From Dipteris shenzhenensis (Eukaryota > Polypodiophyta > Polypodiopsida > Gleicheniales), in the NCBI GenBank assembly GCA_047967505.1, contig CM106540.1: a stretch of DNA of 64,000 nucleotides. One strand, 5' to 3'. Every line of letters starts with the position of its first letter. Position 1 is the stretch's first letter. The notes under the pieces are model-generated. The model saw nothing but the letters and a program-made list of their open reading frames with translations. It made no database searches and was not told the DNA's origin. Shown piece by piece: positions 22,320-34,600 of this stretch. A program made the position numbers and the translations under genes.

Positions 22320-22640
22320 TCTATAAATCCCTCTCTAGTCATTTTTCTTCTACATCTCGCCCACCGCAGCTTTACTCTCAAACTCTTCTTTCACTTTGCT
22401 CTCATTACCTTCCTCCTCTCCTCAATCTTACTCCTTCCATCTTGCCCACAGCCTTACTCTCGAACTTGAGTCTACTCCCATTACCATTCTTGCACTCATC
22501 TCATAGTCTTACTCTCAAACTCTTCTTCCATCTCACCTTGAAGTCTACTCCCATTACCATTCTTGCACTCTTCTTTCATCTCACAGACTTACTCTTCTTC
22601 CATCTCGCCTTACTCCCTCACTTTCTCTTGTTCCTCATTC
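22320..22640 (+). repeat. Pyrimidine-rich leader with direct repeats
   Basis: CTACTCCCATTACCATTCTTGCACTC occurs at about 22,471 and 22,543, and ACTCTCAAACTCTTCTT at about 22,374 and 22,511. The CT-rich tract leads directly into the ORF at 22,692 and looks like a transcribed 5' leader. Confidence 0.6.
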
Positions 22641-22691
22641 CATATTCTCTTAGCTTAATGCTTCATGCATCTTTTCGAAGTCATCAATTCC

Positions 22692-23087
22692 ATGGAGAAA
22701 GCCATTAGCACCAACAAAGATTGGATCGCTGAGAACAAGGCGAATAGAGAGCAAAGAAAGAGACAAGGAGCTCCATTAACCCAAGAGGAAAAGGAGGAGT
22801 TTTCTCTTCAAAAGCACCTAGAGGAGGAGAGAGAAAAAATAAGTAGGTCTACTAGTGAAATAAATAGATTACTTTCATATAGGAGAGAGTTAACAGACTT
22901 TCTCAGTGAGGTTACTTCATGTAGCACTCATTACGAGAGATTTCCACCCCATGAAGTGCAAGCCATACACAATCAAGAAAGTGCTATCCAGGAAAAAATT
23001 ATAATTCCTTACTTCTCTTTTGTAGTTTTAACTACATTGATCATGATGAGATGGTCTCAACAGAGGAATGGGTTGAATCTCGGATAA
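22692..23087 (+). CDS. Hypothetical charged helical protein
   Basis: I choose the ATG at 22,692 (MEKAISTNKDWIAENKANRE); a less likely ATG lies nine codons upstream at 22,665. The product of about 131 residues is rich in Glu, Lys and Arg, with a likely coiled coil over KEEFSLQKHLEEEREKISRS and EINRLLSYRRELTDFLSE. The last 28 codons turn hydrophobic (IIIPYFSFVVLTTLI). However, TTCTCTTTTGTAG at about 23,010-23,022 is a good acceptor. From it another frame reads IDHDEMVSTEEWVESRIKMA before a stop at about 23,091. An intron may therefore replace the hydrophobic end. Family unknown. A pyrimidine-rich leader precedes it. Confidence 0.4.
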   Translation: MEKAISTNKDWIAENKANREQRKRQGAPLTQEEKEEFSLQKHLEEEREKISRSTSEINRLLSYRRELTDFLSEVTSCSTHYERFPPHEVQAIHNQESAIQEKIIIPYFSFVVLTTLIMMRWSQQRNGLNLG

Positions 23088-23544
23088 AAATGGCATGAGA
23101 GTTTGCTTAATATTGTAACTTTCGAATGTGTTTGTTAACACCATTATAAATATTATGACAATTTGCTTATTTTAACTTTTGAAGATGTTTGTTAACACCA
23201 TTATAAATATTACGAGAGTTTACAACTGCTTCTTATCTTTTGGCATAACTTATCTATGTCACATTAAATTTCATGATTTTGATTTCATTTCCTTCAAAAG
23301 TCTCTAAAAAATTACTTGTTTTTATGTTTTTATTTGTGCTTCGAAAAGTGGGGTTTTTCTTAAATTTTATCCAAGAACTAGTCCAAAAGTATCTCTAAAA
23401 ATGAATTTGTACATTGACAAGACCAAAATTAGTGAAATAAGTATTCTAAGATAATTGCTTTGAAAATATGATAATAAAACGGCATATCCATGGGCCAAGA
23501 GCATTGTGGACCCAAATCTCACATTTGTAAATGATCAATTTCGG

Positions 23545-23550
<6 letters not shown>

Positions 23551-23585
<35 letters not shown>

Positions 23586-23660
23586 CCATCCCTCCCTCCC
23601 TCCCTCCCTCCCTCTACTTTCTCTCCCTCCTACCACACCTACTCTCTCTTACACACACAC

Positions 23661-23706
<46 letters not shown>
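23551..23706 (+). repeat. (CT)n, (CCCT)n and (CA)n microsatellites
   Basis: (CT)n at 23,551-23,582, CCCTCCCT runs at 23,589-23,613, an ACACAC run and a poly-C at 23,652-23,670, then (CT)n to 23,705. Confidence 0.95.
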
Positions 23707-23709
<3 letters not shown>

Positions 23710-24014
23710 GCCCAATGTTGAAAATCAATGCTTAATATCTATATAGTATGAAAAACCCAAGTTTGGTCTATGAAAACATAGATACTAATGAGATAGGTGC
23801 TTTGCCATGACTTTGATAAAATAAATAAATTTCACCTCCATAAAGAAGACGAACAAAATTTGAATGTGAACAAATTTTCAAAGAAAGTTTGTGTATTTCA
23901 TACCGAGGAGAGAAGGTTACATAAGAACAAGGAGGCTGGCAAGACAAGGTATGTAGCTAGAGGGGGTGAGAGAGCTAGGGGTGGAATCAAGTCTCGGGGT
24001 GTAGGAATCGGTAT

Positions 24015-24239
24015 CTACCCCTCCCCTTTAATATTTTCCTCTAGATATTCAATTGCCTCTATCAAAACCTCTTCGCCAATCATTTCTTGGTATTTAAGAT
24101 CCATGTCCACACCATGCAAGCTTGAAACAAGGTGTGCTCCCAATAGGAATGCCCAATCCACCTCGTTGCTGAAGATCTTGCCATATTGCAAGAATAGTGC
24201 CTCTAAGTGCTCTGCAAGTTTCTCGTTTGTGGTGGCCAT
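24015..24239 (-). CDS. Small hypothetical protein, 74 residues
   Basis: ATG at 24239 lies in a strong plant start context (CACATGGCC). The product begins MATTNEKLAEHLEALFLQYG, continues EVDWAFLLGAHLVSSLHG and ends with YLEENIKGEG before TGA/TAG. Hydrophobic and charged residues alternate as in a compact helical protein, and there is no low-complexity bias. I do not recognise it. The frame can extend upstream to 24275, but those codons are hydrophobic and lack a better start. Its leader on the minus strand is CT-rich, like that of the gene at 22,692. It could be an exon of a larger gene or a transposon fragment. Confidence 0.4.
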   Translation of the reverse strand: MATTNEKLAEHLEALFLQYGKIFSNEVDWAFLLGAHLVSSLHGVDMDLKYQEMIGEEVLIEAIEYLEENIKGEG

Positions 24240-24282
24240 GTGGCAAGGAAAGACATGGAGGGAGAGGGTGAGCAAGCAAAGA

Positions 24283-24505
24283 ATAAAAGGTTGAGAGGAG
24301 GAAGAGGTTCGTGGTGATAACTTAAGAGGAGGAAGAGGTTTGTGGGGGTAGCTTGAGAAGAGGAAGGGGTTTGTGAGGATAGCTTGGGAAGAAGAAGAGA
24401 TTGAGAGGAGAAAGAGGTTTGAGGGGAGAGGATAGCTTGGGATAAGAAATAAATTGAATGGAGGGGATAGCTTGGGAGAAGGAAGGCTGAGAGGAGGAAG
24501 ACATT
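24283..24505 (+). repeat. Degenerate purine-rich tandem repeat
   Basis: Units of about 30-36 bp resembling GGAAGAGGTTTGTGGGGATAGC and TTGGGAAGAAGGA, about seven copies. They form the CT-rich upstream region of the minus-strand ORF at 24,015-24,239. Confidence 0.7.
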
Positions 24506-24928
24506 GTTGGGGATTCTACAACACAACAAGAGCCATTTTTGCATTTGTAAAGGGCTTGGGTGGATGGGGATAGTTTGGGAGGACTTTTGGGAGGTTTTTG
24601 GGCATGTGGGAGACTTTAAGAAAATTTTATTTTTTTTGGAGGGAAAAGTTGCGCGAATCTGCATTTCTACCAAGGAGGGGGAGGGGGAGAGTAGGGGGAC
24701 CCGCAAAAGTCAAATGGGTGAGTAAATGCCCCAAGTGGGGGTGGGGACAAGAGGAGGGCTAGTGAGAGAGCGTGGGGACCAAGGACATTCTCTCCACCAA
24801 TGAGAGGCTAAACAAGAATCCTCCATTCCTTTAATGCCCAAGCCTTCCTATTAGCTAGTTTCTTAATCACATTTCTTAAGGGCCTAATCCAAGAGGCCCT
24901 TTTTTAGTCCAAAATTCCCCTAATGGAC

Positions 24929-25938
24929 CTCTTTGAAGGGGATGATCTTTTGTACATGGCATATGTAGGACTCTACAAAAAGGACCCAAAAAGAAGTGGC
25001 TGCAATTTAGGCTCATGTAGAAGTTAATGCAAATAGAAGCTATAGCTTGTTCGATCAAGGGAAGCCTTGCAGTAGAATTGGTGGGACACATGCAAACTCA
25101 CAAAACTATGACTTCAACCAACCAACACATCCTGAGGGCCAACAACCCCCCAAAGTGGTCAACTATCTAGGTTCACATGTAGCAGTTTTTGGGTTGCTAC
25201 CTGAGCCCCATCAGATTTGTCACACCGTCATTCTCTCAAAACCCCCCACGTGATTGGTGGTCATGTCGCCACATCTCTCTACGCAAGAGTAAATACGAGA
25301 GCAAGAGAGAAGAAATGTTCAGGGAAAAAGAATCGCAACATTAGATTGGTCACCCCCTAAACCGTAAATGTTCTCAATTTGTCGCATACTTGGGTTTGTG
25401 GGAAGTTCAAATAGTGCACTTTCAATTGAACAATTGGTTCCATATAAGATATCCTATAAAGTCGCAATGCATGATTCAAGATGCCGATTGTTTAATGTTT
25501 TGATCTCAGATTCAATTTCAAGTGTAGATTAGTTTAGACACCAAGTTTATCAAATTCCATTGAGAAATGCATAAGTTACAAATTGAGTATGCAAATATTC
25601 CCTGAACCTCACAAAAAATGGATATACCCATTCATGCATTGGCCCAAATCTAAAAAATTATGATTCAACCTTGTGAGAAAGAAATCGACCTAGGCCAATG
25701 CTTCATTCATTAGCCTTGATCATGACATAGACAATGGGCATTTTATATGAAGATGAGCTATGAACCCTCACTTTAATATAGCTCATATTGAAGAGGTGTC
25801 CCACAAGTCCAAGATCCTCTAACTAAAGAAAAAAAAAACCTTGTGAAAGAACATGAATACATGGAAAATTTGTAAACAAGAAAATGTAGGCATTGCTCAA
25901 TTCATGTATTTGCTAGGTTTAAGTTCACGAAAGATTTG
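24929..25938 (+). repeat. Dispersed duplicated segment, copy A
   Basis: Collinear with 28,796-29,650. Shared landmarks are GAAGGGGATGAT, AAGTTAATGCAAATAGAAGC, GTTCACATGTAGCAGTTTT, CATTCATTAGCCTTGAT and GTAGGCATTGCTC/GTAGGCCTTGCTC. Copy A has extra sequence at about 25,255-25,360 and 25,510-25,600. There is no long ORF, so it is probably a non-autonomous mobile element or a local duplication. Confidence 0.85.
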
Positions 25939-25939
25939 G

Positions 25940-26840
25940 CCTCATCTTGATATTGAAATATAGACAAAACTAGTATGGGATCTGAGATTTGAAGGACAGC
26001 TCCTAGGTTGGAATAACCCCTAAATAACCTACTTGCTGACGACTCTGAGTTCCCTCCCTTGACGCTAAAGAAATACAAACAAAGCCTTTTCACCAGTGAG
26101 GTTCAGTCTTCGCATGCAGGTTCAATCCTCCATTTGTGCAACCAATGCTCTATTACATCATCCAATGCCAGCATGTTAGTCATAGCAATTTGCTTGACAT
26201 TTTAGCTTTGGTACCAATTTTTCCTGCTTCTATATTTTTTGCTCCCCTCTTTCTTCTCACTGTTTCTTCCCTTATGCAAGCTCAACATGAGTAGATTCAA
26301 ATTCCCCTTTGTGTTGCTAAATCATTTTATGATGTCTATCTATTTTAATGCTTGCATCCTCAAGGATCTCATGCTTATCAAATCCCTTCTATGGTGCTTC
26401 GTTAGTTCTTCTTTACTTCCTTTCTTTTCTACATTCCCCAACCTTGCATGCTTGGAAAAGAAGTGCATATTTGATTGTATTTCAAGCCTTTGATAGTATT
26501 GTGGGTGGCCACTTCTCAAAGAAGACAATATACACACCACCATGCTTAACCTTGGCAGAAGAATTGGACTTGGTAGACTATTTTAAGAAAAACATGAAAC
26601 CCATTTGTTGGTTTGTGGAAATTTATGGACACTTAGGGGCAGATACATGAGATGTAGACCTCTATGTCACCTTAAAATGCTAAATATGGGAATATAGGGA
26701 TTGTGTGTAACAAGGTGGAAAGTCAAGGATTCATACAATATCATGCCATGTAGTAGTTGTATAGCACAATGCTAAGTTGCACTTGGCACAACATATATAA
26801 AAGTGCCAACCCCACACTAAGTGCCAAGGACGGTCCAAAT
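25940..26840. other. No confident gene
   Basis: Short ORFs only. The frame 26,348-26,650 ends in LAEELDLVDYFKKNMKPICW, which looks mildly protein-like, but nothing supports a start, a splice site or a family. Confidence 0.3.
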
Positions 26841-26844
26841 TTAT

Positions 26845-27175
26845 CTAATATATAAAAAAGAATAAGCCATACACTACCTTCATAAAATATAGAACGCAAT
26901 TGTTTAGAGAACCGTTGAGTATTGACGATAGCCTTTCACTCACTCTCTTCTTCATTTTCTTCAACTTCTCTTTCACAGCACCCTTCATTCCATCACCTTT
27001 CTCATCCTCAATCTTGCTACTCATTCCAGCACCTTCTTGTCCTTCACCTTTCTTATCCTCGATCAAAAGCCTCATTGGGCTCTTCAGGCCAACTTGAGCT
27101 TCCCCAATAGCACAACTGATAGCTTTCGCTACTCCATCGACCTAACCCACCACTCTTTCATGCAATGTTTCTTCC
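26845..27175 (-). pseudogene. Hypothetical Lys/Glu-rich ORF with one in-frame stop
   Basis: From ATG near 27,175 the minus strand reads MEETLHERVVG, then TAG, then VDGVAKAISCAIGEAQVGLK and, in the 76-codon ORF, RLLIEDKKGEGQEGAG, KLKKMKKRVSERLSSILNG. The TAG fits a CAG-to-TAG change. Just upstream a near-duplicate of the start (GGAAGAAACATTTCATGAGAGAG) overlaps another ORF whose N-terminus would be MACKRSRQRLQDRNVEKFGQ. The composition suggests a basic amphipathic helix. Nothing links it to a known family. Confidence 0.3.
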
Positions 27176-28004
27176 ATCTTCAAACTCTCTCATGAAATGT
27201 TTCTTCCATTGCTTTCCTCGACCCGCAATATGTTCCTTGTACCTTGACCAAACTTTTCAACGTTCCTATCTTGCAACCTTTGTCTACTTCTCTTGCAAGC
27301 CATGATGAGCTGCATGTTGCCATTGACACCATGGCCACAATTAGTCCAAAATAGACCTAGAGCAGCTAGCTTGTGAGGTGAGCAAAGAATAGAAGACAAC
27401 TTACCCGAAAGTAGAGAATGCCAAACCAAAGTTTGCGCAAGGTCATGTTGAGGTGTGTGTGGGTTGCAGGGCATGGGCATGGGCATGGGCAAGGCGTGAG
27501 CAGGTTGCAAGTACTTAATATTCCAAGATTCGATGGGTGGGAGGTGTGAAAATTTGAAATTCTTGGGAGTAGCAAAATTTTCAGTCCCGCCGAGTTTCCC
27601 CCCTTCGGCGACACACATCAACAGAATTGGATATCCAAAACAAGTGCAATGTGGCCTAAAATGCTTCAAAACACAAATAGGCCAAGAGCTATCGAGTTTG
27701 ATGCCATGTATTATGAAATGCAATGACCTTTGGCATTCTTACGAGCCATATAGCAAGCAAGTGCATGGAAAAAGAAACAATTCAAAATTGTAAGTAGTTT
27801 TGGATTTATTAAAAGATCTTTGCACATACACAAATTGCATATTTTCAACTTCTTCCATTTTAGGGTGAATCTAGATACCAATATCAACAACTATCAATGT
27901 TTTAAGACCACTATGCAGTAGTCCCACTAGTTTGGATTCCAAAATTTCAATCCATTTTGGTTTTTAATAAATTAAAAAAAAGATATGGAGCGTGCCCTCA
28001 AATG

Positions 28005-28140
28005 GGTGTGCATCACTTTAGCACAACATTGGAGGCCCGTTAACCCATGTATAATGTCTAATGTTCTCATTTAGGTGTCCATCACTTTAGCACAACATTG
28101 AAGTCCCGTTAACCCATGTATAATGTTCTCATTTAGGTGT
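28005..28140 (+). repeat. Tandem duplication of about 60-65 bp
   Basis: CATCACTTTAGCACAACATT followed by CCCGTTAACCCATGTATAATGT occurs at about 28,011 and 28,080. Confidence 0.8.
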
Positions 28141-28419
28141 TTCCTTGGGTTGAGGAGAAGCTCATGTAGTATACTTTTGAATGATTACTTGGTTGCATGT
28201 ATGTACAAAACAAAATTTTAACGTTTTTTACTAAATTGCTATATCCTATAGTCTTCAGGATGCCTGCTTCACATGTAACATAGCACTTGTAATGCTTTAA
28301 CGGTCTCATTACAAATCCTTATTCCATAATTTTTTGGTCTCATGTTCAAGTTTGGAAGGTGTACTACAACTTGAAGACAAAGTTTGCTAAATTTCATTGA
28401 GCAATGTATAAGTTATGGG

Positions 28420-28770
28420 TCATGCAAAATACCTGTATACAAAAACCCAATAGCAAATGCCAAATGACAAAGCATGGTGCCACCTTGCTTCCAATATCCT
28501 CTCCACCCATATATGATCAAGGACATTAACACCAAGATACTTGTAGGTTTCCATAGACTCCAAATAATTGTCCTTGTATAAAAGAGGCGATTGAAGTCAC
28601 TGTGAGTTTCAATAACCATGACATTTGTCTTGTCTACATTCATTGTATATCCAATATGCTTTAAAAAATGCTTTTGAGTATACCTTAGTCTCCATGCCTC
28701 ATTTTGAGAGTGCAAGAAAAGGACCACCTGGTCTACATTGAGTAGTATGATGGTTGTTTGTCCCAACCCA
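28420..28770 (-). pseudogene. LINE reverse transcriptase fragment
   Basis: The minus strand reads VDQVVLFLHSQNEAWRLR, an altered form of the non-LTR reverse-transcriptase box (VDD followed by VLFS-type residues), then IGYTMNVDKTNVMVI, matching the GLxxNxxKTxxM block. After a frameshift a neighbouring frame continues ESMETYKYLGVNV and RILEARWHHALSF, the usual LINE YKYLG block. The catalytic DD appears as DQ. It is a short relic without ends. Confidence 0.65.
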
Positions 28771-28795
28771 CGTGGTACGCTTACATATCTATGAG

Positions 28796-29650
28796 TGACC
28801 CCTTGAAGGGGATGATATTTTGGGCGTGGTATATGTCAGACTCTAAAAAAAGGACCCCAAAAGTAGTGGGTACAATTTTGGCTCATGTAGAAGTTAATGC
28901 AAATAGAAGCTATAGCTTGTTGGGCCAGGGTAAGCCTTGCAGCAGAGTCGGCGGGCCACACACAAACCCACAAAACTACATCTTTAACAAGCCAACACCT
29001 CCCAGGGGCCAACAGCCCCCTCAAAGTGGCCGACTATCCAGGTTCACATGTAGCAGTTTTGGGGTTGCTGCTTGAGCCCCATCAGATTTGCTGCACCGCC
29101 ATTCTCTTAAAACCCACTGCGTGGTCGGTGGAAACCCCCTAAACCATAAATGTTCTCAATTTGTTGCATTGTTGGGTTTGTGGGAAGCTCAAATAGTGCA
29201 CTTTCAACTGAACAATTGGTTCCATATAAGATATCCTATACAGTCCGCAATGCATGATTCAAGATGCCAATTATTTAATGTTTGATCTCAGATTCAATAA
29301 CCTCACAAAGAATGGATATACCCATTCATTCATGCATTGGCCCAAATCTAAGAAATTATGATCCAACCTTGTGAGAAACAAATCTGACCTGAGCCAAAGA
29401 TCTGAATGCTTCATTCATTAGCCTTGATGATGACATAGACAATGGGCATTTTACATGAAGATGAGCTATGAACTCTCACATTAATATAGCTCATATTGAA
29501 GAGGTGTCCCATAAGTCCAAGATCCTCTAACTAAAGCCAAAAAAATGCATGTGAAAGAACAAGGAAAAAGAACAATAATATATGGCAAGAAAATGTAGGC
29601 CTTGCTCTATTCATGTATTTGCTAGGTTTGAGTTCATAGAAGATTTGGGC
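28796..29650 (+). repeat. Dispersed duplicated segment, copy B
   Basis: Second copy of 24,929-25,938, same orientation, about 3.87 kb away. It lacks two blocks found in copy A. The LINE relic lies immediately to its left, while nothing equivalent precedes copy A. Confidence 0.85.
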
Positions 29651-30900
29651 ATCACCAAGTTACTAGGTCATAAAAGCAATGACCCTGACATTTGATTGAC
29701 ATTTGTAGGGTCCTCATGGGACATGTGTTATGTGCATATTTACATTGATGTATCTATTTTTCTTTTAAAAAAAGAGATCACTAAAAACTTAGTTCTAGGT
29801 TGTCTTTTGAGTTCACGAGTACTTAGACTCGTCTACGATGGGTTTGTCCACAGTTTTAAATGCTGCAAGCGTGGAATCCAAACTTGTGATATGGTAATGC
29901 TTTTATTTTATATTTCATTGCGGCTAAGTAATTTGGTTTTTAAACTTTGCCATGTGGCATAGTTATGTATGTGCCGCTTCCATCACTCCTTGAAATTGCC
30001 GTATACCATCGATCCCACCTCGCTCCCTCCTATTTATCCATCTTTCACCTGAGGGAACCCAAGCCGCGTCCCCAAGACCACACACACTACCAACCAGTGT
30101 CATGACTTCAATCATTCACACATTCCGAGCAGCTACCCGTGTAGGAATTCCCAAGTAGCTAGGCAGCCAACCCAAGTCCATGCCGATTTTTGAAGCTGAG
30201 TCCCTTTCCCCAGCCATGGAAGTGCTCTTGCTTGAAGCATTGTTGCTCTTCAAGCTTCACCTCCCAGCCATTCCAGCTCACAAGAGCCTTCAAGTTCAGC
30301 CCATTAAGCTTCCTACAGCAGCATCCCAGAGTGAGGGACTATAAATGACAACGTGATTCATTTCTTTCTCTTACCTTCCGACCACAGTCAACCTATCTGC
30401 TTGCTGCTCTGCAAACACAGCCAGTGGTGAGGCCTTTTATACACACTGATCCTAGACCTACCTGCTGCTCCCGTCTGCAGCCAATCTCTGCGGTACAAAG
30501 GACCCTGATCCCTCTCTGGGATACAAAGGACCATGATCCCTGGCCTCCCTGCTGTTCTGGATGCAGCGAAATATGAGGCTCACCAAATGAATACCAAGGC
30601 CCCCCTTTCGAATGGCTCATGCCCTGCTGATCTGGCCATCCAAGGCTAACCAGACCTACAGACTGGGCCAACCCAGTCACCTTGTACTACCAACTGGCTG
30701 GCCCTCTGCTCCAGCTGCCTGCTTCTACGGGTCCATCTCTTGCTGCGGACTAGTGCCTGGCAGAGCCTTCTGCCAACCTGCTACTGGCCTACATATGGGC
30801 CCTGAGCAGCCCTCAATACGCTGCAGCCATGCGCCTGCTGTATTGCTTCACTGCCCTCTGCAGGGCCTGCTGCAGATCCTTACACTGCCTGCATGGCGAT
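29651..30900. other. No confident gene
   Basis: The left part is AT-rich. From about 29,990 it is GC-richer, with a TATA-like ACTATAAATGA at about 30,340 and CA/CT-rich downstream sequence that might be a transcript leader. GATACAAAGGACC repeats around 30,495-30,535. The plus ORF 30,612-30,989 has unusual Cys/Pro/Leu composition and no recognisable domain. Confidence 0.3.
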
Positions 30901-30908
30901 CCCACGAT

Positions 30909-31527
30909 TCACTCAGATCTGTCAATGTGACGACCTTTGGATCTGCCTACATGGCCTCTCTCTGGTCCTGTGCTGCAACAAAATTTTAAGACACAGACGA
31001 CGGTGGCAGCATTTGAAGAGATGCCCCCCTCCAGTTGCATCTGTGTGAAACATCTAAGCTGTTCAGTATAGCTTGCAATTAGTGGGCTCCATGACAACAG
31101 CCTGTCAAAGACATCACATGTCACCAAAAGAGAGCCCTTTAGCATGCGTATCTACTACAACACTGCCGACAAAATAATATTTCTATACAACCTGAATATG
31201 AATCTGTCAGTTTCCAAATATTCCACCTAGCATAAGCTTTGAATATAGCCAGAGGAGAATACTTGGTAGGTTGTACCTTATCCTCGTGCATCTTCTAGTA
31301 TGGATTGAGAGCCTGCTGCATTTGCCCCATTGTATGCATCCTAATATGAGAGAAGTCCATCGACACTCATTCAAATCAAACAACCTGTTGAAAGCCTGTA
31401 GATCATCAGCACACTTTCCACAAGCATTGGCAAAAGACTGTTTGCAACATCTTCTTGTAGCAAACACATACCACTCTTTGAGATAGTCGATGCTGTAAAT
31501 GTCTCGACTAATGACATCATCCTTCAT
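30909..31527 (-). pseudogene. Decayed PPR gene fragment
   Basis: The frame 31,207-31,527 includes DLQAFNRLFDLNECRWTSLI, matching QQVFNRLLDRNERSWTSLI in the first module of the neighbouring PPR gene. The frame 30,909-31,145 includes VFDRLL, WSPLIASY, LRCFTQMQLEGGISSNAAT and VCVLKFC, matching PLS modules. The pieces are out of phase and shortened. This is a broken relative lying 3' of the intact gene, on the same strand. Confidence 0.7.
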
Positions 31528-31625
31528 TTTTTAACCGTACACACTGTTTGTCCCCATTGCGCATGGAGGATCCCAGCTGCCAGCAACCAATATCTGTGCA
31601 TGCTCAATACGGCAGCTGCCTTCTC

Positions 31626-34600
31626 CTAAGAGCAGGTTCTCAGAACCAGATCTAGATTTGGCACATGCCCCTCCCCTCTAGCACGGGCACTCAAGATCTC
31701 TAGCATTGCGGAGACTTCACTACGTTCGTTGTTACCCACCACAAACTCATGCACCTTCTTGTTCAATTCTATCAAAGCGCTTGCAGGCCTTTTCTTTGCC
31801 CCCACATGTTGCCTCAAATCTTCTACTTTACACACATCATCCCACCTGCCAGCATTTGCATAGATGTTTTCCATGAGCAGATATGAAGCAGCACATCCTG
31901 CATCCATCTGGACAAGTTGTTGAAAGCATCTCAGTCCTACTTCTGCTTCCCCATATGTTTTGCAGGCACTGAGCAAAGCTGTCCATGTTTCTACAGATGG
32001 AGGACACCGCATTGTTTCAAGAAATTTCTCTGCCTCGTGCAAATGTCCTGATCGTGCAAGAAGATCAACCATGCAAGTATAGTGTTCATTTTTTGGTGCA
32101 ATGCCGTATTCTTCTCTCATTAACTTGAAATACTCCTTGCCCTTGAATACCAATTTGGTACGGCTGCATGCAGCCAGAAGACATGTGAATGTGATACCAT
32201 CTGGCTTCACACCATGTTCTCGCATATTTTCAAAACATTGCACAGCCAAGTTACCCTCATGGTTCATGCCATACCCTTTTATCATTGCATTCCAAGACCA
32301 AAGATTTTGAACTGGCAGCTTGTTGAAGACTTCCTGCGCCTCAGAAAGTGAACCACATTTAGCATACATGTCGATCAAAGTGCTACTGACAAAATGATCT
32401 TTCAGAACTCCCTTTCCTGCAATCTCAGCATGTACTTCTCGGGCCTTGCATAATGCTCCTATGCTGCCACAAGCTTTCAAGGCACAAACAAATGTGACTG
32501 CATTCGGAGAGATGCCCTCTAGTCGCATCTGTTCAAAACATTTCAGTGCTTCCTGTTCAGATCCATTTTCGGCACATCCTGATATTAATGCGTTCCACGA
32601 CACAACATCTCGATCTAGCAGCTTGTCAAAGACTTCCTGTGCCTCTGCAAGTGAACCACATTTGGCATACATGTCGACCAACGTGTTGGCGACAAAAAGA
32701 TCCCCTCCGAAACCATTTCTTGCAATGTCTGTGTGGACTTCTCTGCCCTTGTCTAAGGCTCCTTTGCTGCCACAAGCTCTCAAAACACAAATAAATGTAC
32801 TAATTGTTGGAGAGATGCACTCGAGTTGCATCTGCTCAAAACATTCCAGTACTTCCTGACTAGGTGCGTGTTCAGCATATCCTGCAATTAGAGTGTTCCA
32901 GGACACAACATTTCGAGCTGGCAGCTTGTCGAAGACTCCTTGTGCCTCTGCCATTGAGCCACATTTGGCATACATGTCGATCAATGTGGTACTTACACAA
33001 AGATCTCTTTCAAATCCTTTTCGTGCCATTTCAGCTTGTATTTCTCGGCCCATGTCTATGGCCTCTATGTTGCCACAGGCTTTCAGGACACAAATGAAGG
33101 TGACAGCATTCGGAAGGATACCATCTAGTTGCATCTGTTCAAAACATTCCAATGCCTCCTGACCAGGTCCATGTTCAGCATATCCTGCAATTAATGTGTT
33201 CCATGACACAGCATTTCGATCCGACAGGTTGTCGAAGACTTCTTGTGCCTCCAAAAGAGAGCCACATTTGGCATACATATCCACCAATGTGCTCCCAACG
33301 AAAAGCTCTTTATCAAATCCCTTCTGTACAACCTCAGCATGTCGTTCTCGGCCCTTGCATATGGCTCCTATGCTGCCACAAGCTTTCAAGGCACAGACAT
33401 ACGTGACAGCATTTGGAGAGAGACCTTCAAATTGCATCTGTTCAAAACATTTCAGTGCTTCCTGTGCAGGCCCATGCTCTGCATATCCTGCAATTAATGA
33501 GCTCCATGACACAACATTCCGAACTTGCAGTTTGTCAAAGACTTCCCTTGCCTCTGCAACTGATCTACACTTAGCATACATATCCACCAGAGTACTGCTG
33601 ACAAAAAGATCTCCTTCAAATCCCTTCTGTACAATCTCAACATGTATATCTCGGCCCTTCCCAATGGCTTCTATGTTGGCACATGCTTTTAAGGCAGAAA
33701 CAAAGGTGACAGCATCTGGGGTAAAATGCTCCAATTGCATCTGTTCATAACACTGCAACACTTCCTGACCAAATCCAAGTTCAGCATATCCAGCAATTAG
33801 TGTATTCCATGACACCACATCTCGGACAGGCAGCTCATCAAAGACTTCTTGTGCCTCTAAAAGTGAGCCACATTTTGCATATAAGTCGATCAAAGCGTTG
33901 CTGACAGAAACATCTGCAACGTATCCTTTTTCTGCCATCTCTTTATGTATTTCTCGACCTTTCTCTATGGCTCCTATGCTGCGACAAGCTTTCAAGACAC
34001 AAACAAGGGTGACAAAATTTGGAGAGATACCCTCCAGGAGCATCTGTTCAAAACATTGAAGCGCTTCCTGGCCATGTCCATGCTCTGCATAGCCTGCAAT
34101 TAGTGCGCTCCATGACACAACGTTTTGAACTGGCAGCTTGTCAAAGACTTCCCGGGCCTCAGAGAGGGAGCCACATTTGGAATACATGTCAACCAGAGTA
34201 CTGCCGACAAAGATATTTTGTTCAAATCCATTTTGTGCGACCTTAATATGACTCTCTCGACCTCTTTCCAAATCTTTCAGCCTAGCACAAGCTTTTAATA
34301 CAGCCATGTGGGTATACGTGCTAGGATGTACATTATCCTCTTGCATTCTCTCGTATAAATTGAGAGCATGCTGCGTTTGCCCACATTGTATATAACCTAA
34401 TATCAGAGAAGTCCATGAACGCTCATTCCGATCAAGCAACCTGTTGAAAACCTGCTGAGCATCGGACACACTTCCACATTCCACAAGCGTTGGCACAACA
34501 TAGTTCCCAAGGGTTCTATGAGCTTCCAGCGCATTATTGTAAATGTGAGCATGCACACGTTTGGCATTCATTAAAAATTTTGTTTTCCTGCACTTCTGAA

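Noticed and set aside
30612-30989. 125-codon plus-strand ORF
   Set aside because: Odd Cys/Pro/Leu composition, no domain, and no support for start or splicing.
32101-34246. Many plus-strand ORFs of 60-184 codons
   Set aside because: They are antisense shadows of the PPR gene, repeating with its 303-bp module period.
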